DNA of 64,000 nucleotides, from the NCBI RefSeq assembly GCF_013402875.1, contig NZ_CP058580.1, positions 175,484 through 239,483 on the forward strand. Direction: 5' to 3'. The stretch comes from Halorarum salinum (GTDB lineage: Archaea > Halobacteriota > Halobacteria > Halobacteriales > Haloferacaceae). Positions 27,095 to 35,450 of the stretch are shown here, piece after piece. Made by a program: the position numbers and the translations under genes. Under the pieces are notes generated by a model. It was not told the origin of the DNA. It saw nothing but the letters and a program-made list of their open reading frames with translations, and searched no databases. The stretch's first letter is position 1. Every line of letters begins with the position of its first letter.

Positions 27095-27652
27095 TCATCG
27101 CCTCCCCCGGTCGACGAGGGTCGCCTCGCGCCCCGGCGCCACGTACCGGGTGTACACGTACTGTGCAACGGTCACGGCCAGGAAGGCCGTGACGACCGCG
27201 ATCCCCGCGGCCGCGTCCCCGATCGCCCCGAAGACCGGCGTGTCGAACACGACGAGCAGGTAGAAGATGCCGCCCAGGATCGCGGTGCCGATGTAGATCG
27301 ACTGCCAGGGCGGCTCGCGCTCCTCCTCCTCGGGCAGGTACCGTTCGAGCTGGCCGACGGTTCCCATGAGCCGGATCTCGCCGTCGTCCGAGTCGTACTC
27401 GACGATGCCGGCGTTGCGTAGCTTCGGGATGTGCGTCTGGTAAAGCGAGACGTACACCCGCTTCTCCTGCTGGTCGGTGAGCTCCTCGGCGGGCACGTCG
27501 TTCTCCCACGCCGCGACCTCGCGCGCGAGGGCGGTCAGCTCGATCGGGCGGCCGTGCTCCCTGAGGTACGAGATGACGAAACGACGCCTGGGGTTACTCA
27601 GGAGGTCGTACACCTCGTTTTGCGACAGCCTACGGTGCTCTGACTCGGACAT
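27095..27652 (-). CDS. Winged-helix / membrane protein (DUF7344-like), copy 1
   Basis: The 185-residue protein has an N-terminal winged helix (EVYDLLSNPRRRFVISYLRE, TALAREVAAWEND, KRVYVSLYQTHIPKLRNAGI) and two C-terminal membrane helices (SIYIGTAILGGIFYLLVVFD and GIAVVTAFLAVTVAQYVYTR). Its start is set at MSESEHRR, 12 residues inside the longest frame. It is related to the gene at 30.7 kb, and the two flank glmS. A membrane-tethered transcription factor is the likely role. Confidence 0.8.
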   Translation of the reverse strand: MSESEHRRLSQNEVYDLLSNPRRRFVISYLREHGRPIELTALAREVAAWENDVPAEELTDQQEKRVYVSLYQTHIPKLRNAGIVEYDSDDGEIRLMGTVGQLERYLPEEEEREPPWQSIYIGTAILGGIFYLLVVFDTPVFGAIGDAAAGIAVVTAFLAVTVAQYVYTRYVAPGREATLVDRGRR

Positions 27653-27805
27653 CAGTCGGGGCTCGTGTGGTCTGGGTCCGCCGCCCACCGCTGCCCATAC
27701 AGCGGACGCTCGGACACTTTGTTACTCCCCGGTTACGTGCTGTAGGCGACGTAACCGCCCGTAGCACGCGGATACCAGGGGGGGTTGTATCACTCTCGAC
27801 CCCGT

Positions 27806-29623
27806 TCATTCTACCGTCACGCTCTTGGCGAGGTTACGCGGCTTGTCGATCGCACGACCGAGGAGGTCGGCGACGTGGTACGATACGAGCTGGAGCTGTA
27901 CGTTCGCCAGCACGCCGGTCGCGTCCGGGTGCGTGTCGGGAACCGGGAGGAACTCGTCGGCGATCTCCCGGACCTTTCGCGACCCTTCACCCGCGACGGC
28001 GATCACCGGCGCGCCGCGAGCGCGGACCTCCTCGACGTTCGCCAGCGCCTTCTCCCCGTGGCGCCCGTCGAACACGGCGACGACCGGCGTGTCCTCCGTG
28101 ACGAGCGCGAGCGGTCCGTGCTTCAGCTCGGCCGAGCCGAACCCCTCGGCGTGCTCGTACGTTATCTCCTTGAACTTAAGCGCCCCCTCCAGCGCGACCG
28201 GGTGGCCGACGCCGCGCCCGATGAAGAAGTACGCGTCGCGGCCGCGGTACTCGTCGGCGAGCTTGGCGACCGGCGAGTCCTCGAGGACCCGCTGGACGTC
28301 CGCGGGGAGCCGCCGGAGCGCCGCGCCACGCTCGGCGCGGTCCGGGCTCGGTTCGCCGGTCACGTCCTCGACGAGCCGCTCGCCGAGCAACGACAGCGCG
28401 GCCACCTGCGAGGAGAACGTCTTGGTCGCCGCCACGCCGATCTCCGGGCCGGCGCGGATGAACAGCGCGTCGTCACACTCCCTGGACGCGGTGGACCCGA
28501 CGACGTTCGTGACGGCGAGCGTGCGAGCGCCCGCGTCGCGTGCGTGCCTGACCGACTGGAGCGTGTCGGCCGTCTCACCGCTCTGTGTGACGGCGACGAC
28601 GAGCGTGTCCTCGTCCGCCGGCGCGGGCGCGGTCGCGTACTCGCCGGCGCGGAACGTGTACGCCGGGACGCCCATCTCGATCAGGTGCTCCCTGGCGTAC
28701 ATCGCGGCGTGGTACGAGGTGCCGCACGCGACGAACTGGACGTCCCGCACGTCCGCGAACGTCCCGGGGGGGAACGACGAGAGCGAGACGCTCCCGTCGT
28801 TCCCGATGCGGCCGCTGACGGTCCGGTCGAGCGCGTTCGGCTGTTCGTTTATCTCCTTGAGCATGTAGTGCTCGTAGCCGTCGCGCTCGGCGTCCTCCGG
28901 GCGCCAGTCCACGGTCGACGGCTCCCGCGTGACGCGCTCGCCGTCGGCATCGGTGACCGCGTACCCCGTCGGCCCGACCGCCACGACGTCCCCGTCCTCC
29001 AGGTGGACGACTCGGTCCGTGTACTCGAGGAACGACGGGACGTCGCTCGCGAGGAACCGTCGGTCACCGTCGAGACCGAGCACCAGGGGCGAGCCACGCC
29101 GGGTCGCGTACAGCGTCTCCTCGCCGTCGACGAGCATGACGACGGCGAAGCCTCCCTCGAGCCGTCCGATCGCCCACCGGAACGCCTCGTCCGGGTCGAG
29201 CCCGTCGGCGAGCCCCTCCTCGACGAGGTGGGGGATGACCTCGGTGTCGGTGTCGCTGGAGAACCGGTGGCCGCGCTCGCTCAGCTCCGTGCGCAGCTCC
29301 TCGTGGTTCTCGATGATGCCGTTGTGGACGACCGACACCGAGCCGGTACAGTCGATGTGGGGATGGGCGTTCTCGTCGGTCGGCGGGCCGTGAGTGCTCC
29401 ACCGCGTGTGGCCGATCCCGATGCCGCCGCTGGGGGGCTCCTCCTCGACGGTGGCCCGGAGCGTCGAGATCTCGCCCGACCGCTTCAGCACCGAGAGCCC
29501 GTCCGCGCCCCCGTCGATCGCGATGCCGCTCGAGTCGTAGCCGCGATACTCGAGGTTGGCCAGCCCCGTGAGGAGCTCGTCGACCACGTCGCCGTCCGCG
29601 ATGCAGGCCGTTATCCCACACAT
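27806..29623 (-). CDS. glmS: Glutamine-fructose-6-phosphate aminotransferase
   Basis: GlmS makes glucosamine-6-phosphate from fructose-6-phosphate and glutamine, the first step to UDP-GlcNAc. At 605 residues it has the normal length. The Ntn glutaminase starts with the catalytic Cys2 (MCGITACI), followed by EYRGYDSSGIA, GIGHTRWSTHG and HNGIIENH. Two SIS isomerase domains follow (FVACGTSYHAAM, VTQSGETADTLQ, KTFSSQVAALSLLG, GRGVGHPVALEGALKFKEIT). The C-terminus KPRNLAKSVTVE is the family end. The start is fixed by the need for Cys at position 2. A ~140-nt leader lies between it and the upstream TAACAA motif. Confidence 0.97.
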   Translation of the reverse strand: MCGITACIADGDVVDELLTGLANLEYRGYDSSGIAIDGGADGLSVLKRSGEISTLRATVEEEPPSGGIGIGHTRWSTHGPPTDENAHPHIDCTGSVSVVHNGIIENHEELRTELSERGHRFSSDTDTEVIPHLVEEGLADGLDPDEAFRWAIGRLEGGFAVVMLVDGEETLYATRRGSPLVLGLDGDRRFLASDVPSFLEYTDRVVHLEDGDVVAVGPTGYAVTDADGERVTREPSTVDWRPEDAERDGYEHYMLKEINEQPNALDRTVSGRIGNDGSVSLSSFPPGTFADVRDVQFVACGTSYHAAMYAREHLIEMGVPAYTFRAGEYATAPAPADEDTLVVAVTQSGETADTLQSVRHARDAGARTLAVTNVVGSTASRECDDALFIRAGPEIGVAATKTFSSQVAALSLLGERLVEDVTGEPSPDRAERGAALRRLPADVQRVLEDSPVAKLADEYRGRDAYFFIGRGVGHPVALEGALKFKEITYEHAEGFGSAELKHGPLALVTEDTPVVAVFDGRHGEKALANVEEVRARGAPVIAVAGEGSRKVREIADEFLPVPDTHPDATGVLANVQLQLVSYHVADLLGRAIDKPRNLAKSVTVE

Positions 29624-30726
29624 GGAAGGCGCTCCGTTCGCGTATGGTCGTGCGCCTGTGCGGGGTGTCGTGGCGGAGTGACCGCCGGTAATATTTCGTT
29701 CATTGATATTTTCCCGGATGGGCGCGGCCATCCGCGGTGACGGTGGCCAATGGCCCGATTCGTCCATTGTTATTCGCGTGCTGTGGCTTCCGCCCGCGTG
29801 GTTAGCCGACCCCACGTTTCTCCCGCTCTCCGGGGCGGAGACGGCGGAATTACGGCCCGATATCGGGCGATACCGACCGGTAGCGAACTGATAACAAAGG
29901 GGATAGCTGGTCCGAGAACGGACGCCACATGTTAGTCATCCTCTGTGCGGCGGACGACACGGTCCGACGTGTCACGTCGTCGCCGCCGCCCGATCTCCCC
30001 CCGATCGGACCGGAGCGGACCCCCGGACGCCCCGCGACCGCCGCGGTGCGCGGGGAAGCGACGGCACCGCCCGCCGTCGGCCGCGCCGCCCCCGACGACG
30101 GCCGCTCGCGGCCGGCCGACCGTACGCCAGCGGTCGGCACGTCGACGGACCCCGCTGGGACCCCTCGGGCGACCGATCGGAACGTCCTCGCTCCCGGAGT
30201 CGACCGCGACGGGGACGGACCGCGGGGACGACGCGGCCCGCGAGGACGACGCGGCTCCCGGCGGCCCTCGGTCCGCCGCGCGCGAGCCGCCGGGGAGCGG
30301 ATCCGCGGTCGGTTCGACCACGACCGCGCACGGAGCCGGCGGCCCGCGTGTGGCCCCGGAACCGGGACACGGCTCGCCGTCGAAGCCGCCGCCACCGGCG
30401 GCGAGACGGTCCGGTTCGGATCGGCGCCGCCCCGCGGCCGGGGGAAGCCGTGACTTACCGCGTACTCACCCGATCTGCCGCTCCCACCCGCGGCCCGTCG
30501 GGCGGTTACGACCGCTCCAGCCGTATCGAATCACGAACGACCAAAGCACCGGCGAGCAGGAGTCACATAAATCCAGCATTACGTATAAGTAAGGTGGGTA
30601 CACACATTGTATTCGCCCGAGATGCGATGGGTGGGAATCAGGAGTGTCGGGGTGGACGTGACTCATCACACCCCAGCGGACTGGACGAACGACCGAGGTC
30701 GCCGGAGCGGACACGTGGAACGAACC
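29624..30726. other. Gene-less stretch between glmS and the second DUF7344-like gene
   Basis: The glmS leader (29624-29775) holds an AT-rich box around 29688-29718 and a possible hairpin GGATGG..CCATCC (about 29717-29736). The rest (29900-30600) is GC-rich with long shadow frames of Arg/Pro/Asp composition and no supported gene. AT-richer DNA at 30560-30610 probably holds the promoter of the next gene. Confidence 0.45.
29757..29775 (-). promoter_or_regulatory. GAATAACAATGGA element, copy 2, upstream of glmS
   Basis: On the glmS strand it reads GAATAACAATGGACGAATC, and at 29764-29774 it contains the TAACAATGG core shared with the glycan-locus promoters. It lies about 140 nt before the glmS ATG. 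An ATG within it opens a short in-frame extension of glmS, which is unlikely to be used because Cys must be residue 2. Confidence 0.45.
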
Positions 30727-31338
30727 ATGTCAACGGAAGCACGAACCCACAAACAGATGGACAGTAGCGAGCGGACGGAGCGAGACGAACCCGCGTCCTC
30801 GGACGCGGACTCGCTCGAGGAGGGGGACGACTCCCCGTCGCCGCCCCCAGTCGAAGAGGAGTTGCCGCTCGACGTCGTGTTCGAGGTGCTGAAGAACGAA
30901 CGACGCAGACTCGTGCTCGAGTACCTCCGGCGCACGGAGGGCTCGGTGACGATCGGCGAACTCGCGGAGCACATCGCGGCCTACGAGAACGACATCACCC
31001 CCGCGGAGCTGAACGCGCAGCAGCGGAAACGGGTGTACATCGGCCTGTATCAGTGCCACCTCCCGAAGATGGACGACGCCGACGCCGTCGCCTTCAACCA
31101 GGGGCGCGGCATCGTCGAACTCGGCGACAGCGCAGAGGTGTTGTACGAGTATCTCGACTCCGACGGGGCGATCGACGACGGCGGGCGGATCAGACAGTAC
31201 ACGGCGTTCTCGCTCGGCGGCGGGCTCGCGTTCCTGTTCGCGCACGCCACCGGCGCGCCGATGCTGCCGGAGCTCGTCGTGTTCGCGCTACTGATCGGAA
31301 TCCCCGCGGTCGCCTACTACACCGAGCGCCCCGAGTAG
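30727..31338 (+). CDS. Winged-helix / membrane protein (DUF7344-like), copy 2
   Basis: The 203-residue protein has an acidic disordered start (~45 residues), a winged helix (LDVVFEVLKNERRRLVLEYL, IGELAEHIAAYEND, KRVYIGLYQCHLPKMDDADA) and two membrane helices at the end (AFSLGGGLAFLFAHATG, LVVFALLIGIPAVAYY). The helix-turn-helix closely follows that of the gene at 27.1 kb (KRVYVSLYQTHIPKL there). ATG chosen at MSTEART. Probably a membrane-bound regulator. Confidence 0.8.
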   Translation: MSTEARTHKQMDSSERTERDEPASSDADSLEEGDDSPSPPPVEEELPLDVVFEVLKNERRRLVLEYLRRTEGSVTIGELAEHIAAYENDITPAELNAQQRKRVYIGLYQCHLPKMDDADAVAFNQGRGIVELGDSAEVLYEYLDSDGAIDDGGRIRQYTAFSLGGGLAFLFAHATGAPMLPELVVFALLIGIPAVAYYTERPE

Positions 31339-31475
31339 CGGACGCCTTCCGGCGTCGGAATTCCGGTCGACACCTTTCTCACCGCGCTTCGGCCCCTCGA
31401 TCCGTTCCCGAGACGTCCCCCGGTCGGGCAGTCGTCCCCCCGCCAGGGACCGACTACGTTACGCCGCCGACTGCG

Positions 31476-31802
31476 TTACGCGGACGAGGACCGCGCTTCA
31501 GGCCGAACGACCACTTCCCCGTCGCCGTGGACGGTGACCTCACACCCATCCAGAAGGAAGAAGACGCCGCCGCCCGTCCGCTTCTCGCCGTTCAGTCGCG
31601 GTCGGAACAGCGCGTTCAGCGCGTCGGCGTCGACCACGGAGTTCAGCGGTTCGACGGACGTCGGTTCCACGCCGGTCGCCTCGCTGACCGTGCGGACGAC
31701 CGCCTCGGCGACCGACTCGTCGTCCCCACGAACCCGGCTGTGCCCGCGCGCCCCCGTTCGCCCCTGATCGGAGTCGACGTACGTCGGGTCCGCCGCGGTC
31801 AT
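31476..31802 (-). CDS. HalOD1 output-domain protein
   Basis: This 108-residue HalOD1 protein shows SVAEAVVRTVSEATGVEPTS, VEPLNSVVDADALNALFRPR, and a final GGGVFFLLDGCEVTVHGDGE hairpin. It has the same fold as the gene at 24.1 kb but belongs to a different subgroup, with a longer helical middle. It is a monocistronic unit, convergent with the preceding DUF7344-like gene. Signalling output role is inferred from the family. Confidence 0.8.
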   Translation of the reverse strand: MTAADPTYVDSDQGRTGARGHSRVRGDDESVAEAVVRTVSEATGVEPTSVEPLNSVVDADALNALFRPRLNGEKRTGGGVFFLLDGCEVTVHGDGEVVVRPEARSSSA

Positions 31803-31956
31803 CGACTGGCCCTCCCGTATCGAAGCGTCGATCGAGCTAGTACTACTGACATGTGCGTAGAGTACGCGTGGTGCTCGGGAGTTACGCTACTAAACGTTTT
31901 CGAGAACGAGCGGAAGCGTCACGCCGCGAAACCGCCGTGCGAATCGGACCGCCTGG

Positions 31957-33024
31957 TCAGTACGGGAGTCCGCCGGCCGACGGGGAGGGGGCGACGAGCG
32001 ACGCCGGTTCCCAGGAGGCGTTCTCGCGGTCCCCGGAGACGTCGGTCCCCGGCGCGAGCCCGCACCCGGGCGCCAGGACGGCGTCCTCGAGGTGGACGTC
32101 GCGCTCCACCGTGGCCCCCGGCAGGAGCACGGCGTTCCGGAGGGTCGCGCCGGACCCGACGGTCGCGCCGGCGCCGACGACGACGGGGCCGCGGAGCGTC
32201 GCGTCCCGGCTCACGGTCGCGCCGGCGCCGACGAGTACCGCTCCCCGGAGGGTCGCGCCGGACCCGACGGCCGCGCCCTCGGCGACGGCACTGCCGTCCG
32301 AGACCGTCGCGTCGGGCGCGAGCTCGCCCTCGACGTCCCCCCGGCGGTCGGCCAGCGCCAGTTCGTTCGCCCGCAGGAGGTCGGCGGGGCGGGCCACGTC
32401 GAGCCAGCGGTCCGTCTCGACGGCCGAGACGTCGACGTGGTCGACCGCGCGGGCGAGCACGTCGGTGATCTCGTGCTCGCCGCGCTCGCTCTCGCCGACG
32501 TCGAGCCAGTCGCGGGCGGCCGCCGGGAACACGTACGCACCGGCGTTCGCGAGGTTCGTCGGGGGGTCGTCGGGCTTCTCGACGACGCCCGTCACGAGCG
32601 AGCCCTCCGTCGAGAGCACGCCGTACTCGCTCGGGTTCTCGACGCGGTGGGCGGCGACGGCCGGCGCACGGTCGAACAGCGTCGAGATCGAGCGGGGGTC
32701 GTAGAGGTTGTCGCCGTTCAGCACGGCGAACGGGCCGTCGAGGTACGGGCGGGCGGCGTCGACCGCGTCGGCGGTGCCCTCCGGGACCGGCTGGTTCGCG
32801 TAGTGGACCGGGACGCCGCCGTACCGGTCGCCGAAGAACGACCGGACGTGTGACGCCTTGTACCCGACGACGAACACGAGCGCGTCCGCGCCGCCCGCGA
32901 CGGCGGCGTCGGCCGCGTGCGCGGCGAGCGGACGGTCGGCGACCGGGAGCATCGGCTTCGGCGTCACCGTCGAGAGGGGGCGCATCCGGGTCCCCATTCC
33001 GGCGGCGAGGATGACTGCCTGCAT
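31957..33024 (-). CDS. Sugar-phosphate nucleotidyltransferase with left-handed beta-helix (GlmU-like)
   Basis: The N-terminal ~230 residues are a nucleotidyltransferase (VILAAGMGTRMRPLSTVTPK, VLNGDNLYD, VVEKPDDPP, LDVARPADLL). The C-terminal ~110 residues are hexapeptide repeats forming a left-handed beta helix (GATLRGAVLVGAGATVSRDA and similar). Archaeal relatives combine UDP-GlcNAc pyrophosphorylase with glucosamine-1-phosphate acetyltransferase. At 355 residues it is shorter than these (about 400), so the acetyltransferase part may be reduced. Placement between glmS and glmM supports a UDP-GlcNAc role, but glucose-1-phosphate thymidylyl- or uridylyltransferase is possible. Confidence 0.8.
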   Translation of the reverse strand: MQAVILAAGMGTRMRPLSTVTPKPMLPVADRPLAAHAADAAVAGGADALVFVVGYKASHVRSFFGDRYGGVPVHYANQPVPEGTADAVDAARPYLDGPFAVLNGDNLYDPRSISTLFDRAPAVAAHRVENPSEYGVLSTEGSLVTGVVEKPDDPPTNLANAGAYVFPAAARDWLDVGESERGEHEITDVLARAVDHVDVSAVETDRWLDVARPADLLRANELALADRRGDVEGELAPDATVSDGSAVAEGAAVGSGATLRGAVLVGAGATVSRDATLRGPVVVGAGATVGSGATLRNAVLLPGATVERDVHLEDAVLAPGCGLAPGTDVSGDRENASWEPASLVAPSPSAGGLPY

Positions 33025-33107
33025 ACGCCACCATTCGAGGGCGGACGCCTACCTTGTAATGCGACGGCTATTCGGCGCCGGTCGAGCTCCGCGGGGCCCC
33101 GCCCGGC

Positions 33108-34481
33108 CTACGGTCGGCCGCCGTCCGCCCGCGCGTCCGGCGCGTCCGGCCGTTCGCCCTCGACCAGTTCGAGCGCGTCCTCGACGAGTCCGGCAGCCTC
33201 GGAGAACAGTTCCGCAGTCCGCCCCTCCTCCTCCGCCTCGGCGGTGACGCGAACCAGGGGTTCGGTTCCGCTCGCGCGCACCAGGAACCACCCGTCGTCG
33301 ACGTCCACCCGCACGCCGTCGATGGCGGTAACCGCGTCGTACCGGTCCCCCACGGCGTCGACCACGGCGTCGGCGACCTCGCCGTTGCGCCCGGTCCGGA
33401 CGCTCTCGCGCCGGAGCGGCGTCGTCTCGACGGTCGAGAGCTGGTCCGAGAGCGACCCGCGCTGGGCCACCATCGAGGCGAGTCGGACGGCGGCGAGCGG
33501 GCCGTCCGGCGCGCGGACGGCGTCCGGCCAGATCCACGCGCCCGAGGGCTCGCCGCCGAAGGCGACCGACGGGTCGGCCGCCCGCTCCGCGACGTGGCCG
33601 TCGCCGACCGCGGTGAGCGTGAGCGAGGCGCCCACGTCCTCCAGCGCCCGGCGGACTGCCATGCTGGTGTTGATGGGCGCGGCGACGCGCTCGCCCGGTT
33701 CGACCGCGTCGCGCGCGAACAGGGCGAGCAGCGCGTCGCCGGTCACGAACTCGCCCGTGCCGGTGACCGCGAGCATCCGGTCGGCGTCGCCGTCGTGGGC
33801 GATCCCGAGGTCGGCGTCGGTGGCCCCGGTGAACAGGCAGAGCGACCGGCAGTTCTCCGCGGTCGGCTCGCTGGGGCGCCCGGGGAACGAGCCGTCCGGC
33901 TCGGCGTTCAGCGTCTCCACGTTCGCGCCGAGCCGGTGGAGGGCGGTCGCGGTCAGCCGCCCGCTCCCGTTGCCCGGGTCGACCGCGACGGTGAGCCCGT
34001 CGAGCGGCTCGCCGGCCGCGACCAGCTCCCCGACGTGACGGTCGGCGGCGTCCTCGACCCGCTCGACCCCGCCGATGCCGTCCCAGGGCTCGAGGGCGAA
34101 CTCGCCCGACCGGACGCGCTCCGCGACGGCCTCCTGCCGGGCCCCGACGTACGCCGCCCCGTCGTCGTCCCAGAGTTTCAGGCCGTTGTCGGCCGGCGGG
34201 TTGTGCGAGGCGGTGACCGTGACCCCGGCGTCGGCGTCGTACCAGCCGACCGCGCGGGCGACGGTGGGCGTCGACACCTCGCCGAGGCGGACCGCGTCCG
34301 CGCCGCACTCGCGGAGCCCCGCGACGAGCGCGTCCGTCAGAACCGTGCCGCTCTCGCGCGGGTCGCGGCCCACCACCACCCGTTCCGCGCCCTCCGTGGC
34401 GACCGCACGACCGACTCCCAGCGCCGTGGCCGCCGTGACGTCGACGCCGACCTCGCCCCTGATCCCGCTCGTTCCGAACAT
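33108..34481 (-). CDS. glmM: Phosphoglucosamine mutase
   Basis: Alpha-D-phosphohexomutase family, 457 residues. It shows the phosphoserine loop TVTASHNPPADNGLK (Ser 92), the Mg site DGDADR, the sugar-binding GGEPSGAWI and the phosphate-binding RASGTEPLVRV. The start MFGTSGIRGEVGVD is the family start. It should convert glucosamine-6-phosphate to glucosamine-1-phosphate between GlmS and the GlmU-like enzyme encoded downstream. It is preceded by a CCATAACAATGG motif 22 nt upstream. Closely related phosphomannomutases cannot be fully excluded. Confidence 0.88.
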   Translation of the reverse strand: MFGTSGIRGEVGVDVTAATALGVGRAVATEGAERVVVGRDPRESGTVLTDALVAGLRECGADAVRLGEVSTPTVARAVGWYDADAGVTVTASHNPPADNGLKLWDDDGAAYVGARQEAVAERVRSGEFALEPWDGIGGVERVEDAADRHVGELVAAGEPLDGLTVAVDPGNGSGRLTATALHRLGANVETLNAEPDGSFPGRPSEPTAENCRSLCLFTGATDADLGIAHDGDADRMLAVTGTGEFVTGDALLALFARDAVEPGERVAAPINTSMAVRRALEDVGASLTLTAVGDGHVAERAADPSVAFGGEPSGAWIWPDAVRAPDGPLAAVRLASMVAQRGSLSDQLSTVETTPLRRESVRTGRNGEVADAVVDAVGDRYDAVTAIDGVRVDVDDGWFLVRASGTEPLVRVTAEAEEEGRTAELFSEAAGLVEDALELVEGERPDAPDARADGGRP

Positions 34482-34503
34482 GGGTGTCGGTAGCCGAGTC
34501 CGG

Positions 34504-34515
34504 CCATTGTTATGG
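34504..34515 (-). promoter_or_regulatory. TAACAA promoter motif of glmM
   Basis: On the gene strand CCATAACAATGG, ending 22 nt before the ATG, at the TATA position of a leaderless gene. It is part of the motif set shared across the glycan locus. Confidence 0.6.
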
Positions 34516-34640
34516 GGAGTGTACCCCGGCGGACGTGCGGGTGCGGCCGGCGTCGTCGGACCGGTCGGCGTCCTCTCCCCGGGCGGCGGCCCGGGCCCGG
34601 CGGCCCCGCCGGCCGGCGACCGCGGGCGGAAACCCGTCGC

Positions 34641-34648
34641 TAACAAAG
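34641..34648 (+). promoter_or_regulatory. TAACAA promoter motif of the acyltransferase gene
   Basis: TAACAAAG preceded by GTCGC, about 61 nt before the start. It has the same orientation as the other motif copies but a longer spacing, so a short leader is implied. Confidence 0.45.
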
Positions 34649-34709
34649 CCGACGCGGGCGGGAGCGAACCCATCACGGACGGCCCGCCACGGGCCGCCGG
34701 GGTCCAAGC

Positions 34710-35357
34710 ATGATTCGATCACTCGAACGGGCGCTGTTCGACAATCCGCTCACGTATCGTCTTCTGTTCAACGGGGTGACCGGTTCGGTCGCGGCGTACG
34801 TCGAGGCGGCGCGCAAGCGCGGCCGCTACGCCCGGTACTACGGGCGGTACGACGTCGACCCTGGGTTCGAGTTCAACGGCCCCGGCATCACGCTGTACGG
34901 GGACGGGGAGATCTCGCTCGGCGCCGGTTCGTACGTGGGACGGCACTCGCGGATCCAGTCGAAGGCGGGGAACGCCGTCCGGATCGGCGAGAACACGGCC
35001 GTGAGCCACTTCGTCTTCTGTTACACCCAGAACCGCGTCGCCGACCAGGACATGGGCGTCGCGCCGAACCGGAACGAGCACCTCGCGGTGCGGGAGGGCG
35101 ACGTGACGGTCGGGGACGACTGCTGGATCGGGGCGTTCACGTTCCTCACCGAGGGGACGACTGTCGGGGACGACACGGTCGTCGGCGCGAACTCGGTCGT
35201 CACGGGGGACCTCCCGCCCCACTGCATCGCCGCCGGGGCCCCCGCCCGCGTGCGCCGGTTCAAGTCCCACCTCGACGAGGGGGAGGCGCGCGAGCTGGCG
35301 GCGGCCCACGCGGACGTGCTCGCGGACGACGTGGCGGAATCGTACGACCTCCGCTGA
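34710..35357 (+). CDS. Hexapeptide-repeat acyltransferase
   Basis: The 215-residue left-handed beta-helix acyltransferase has the repeats ISLGAGSYVGRHSRIQSKAG, VRIGENTAVSHF, VTVGDDCWIGAFTFLTEGTT and VGANSVVTGDLPPHCIAAGA, ending PARVRRF as in the WbbJ/maltose-acetyltransferase group. It would move an acetyl or similar group from CoA to a sugar. The N-terminal ~40 residues are helical and basic. It opens the right-hand glycan locus and is divergent from glmM. Confidence 0.85.
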   Translation: MIRSLERALFDNPLTYRLLFNGVTGSVAAYVEAARKRGRYARYYGRYDVDPGFEFNGPGITLYGDGEISLGAGSYVGRHSRIQSKAGNAVRIGENTAVSHFVFCYTQNRVADQDMGVAPNRNEHLAVREGDVTVGDDCWIGAFTFLTEGTTVGDDTVVGANSVVTGDLPPHCIAAGAPARVRRFKSHLDEGEARELAAAHADVLADDVAESYDLR

Positions 35358-35450
35358 CGCCGGCCGCGTACGGTGCCCGTCCGAAGCCTCACGGCCGGTT
35401 CACGCGGCGGCACGCCCGCGCTCGAGCCGACCGACGTCCCGCGGGCCCGC

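Noticed and set aside
29929..30453. A 174-residue open frame between glmS and the second DUF7344-like gene
   Set aside because: It is Arg/Pro/Asp/Ala-rich with no helix or motif, the opposite strand and other frames are equally open, and no promoter is placed before it. It is a product of high GC.
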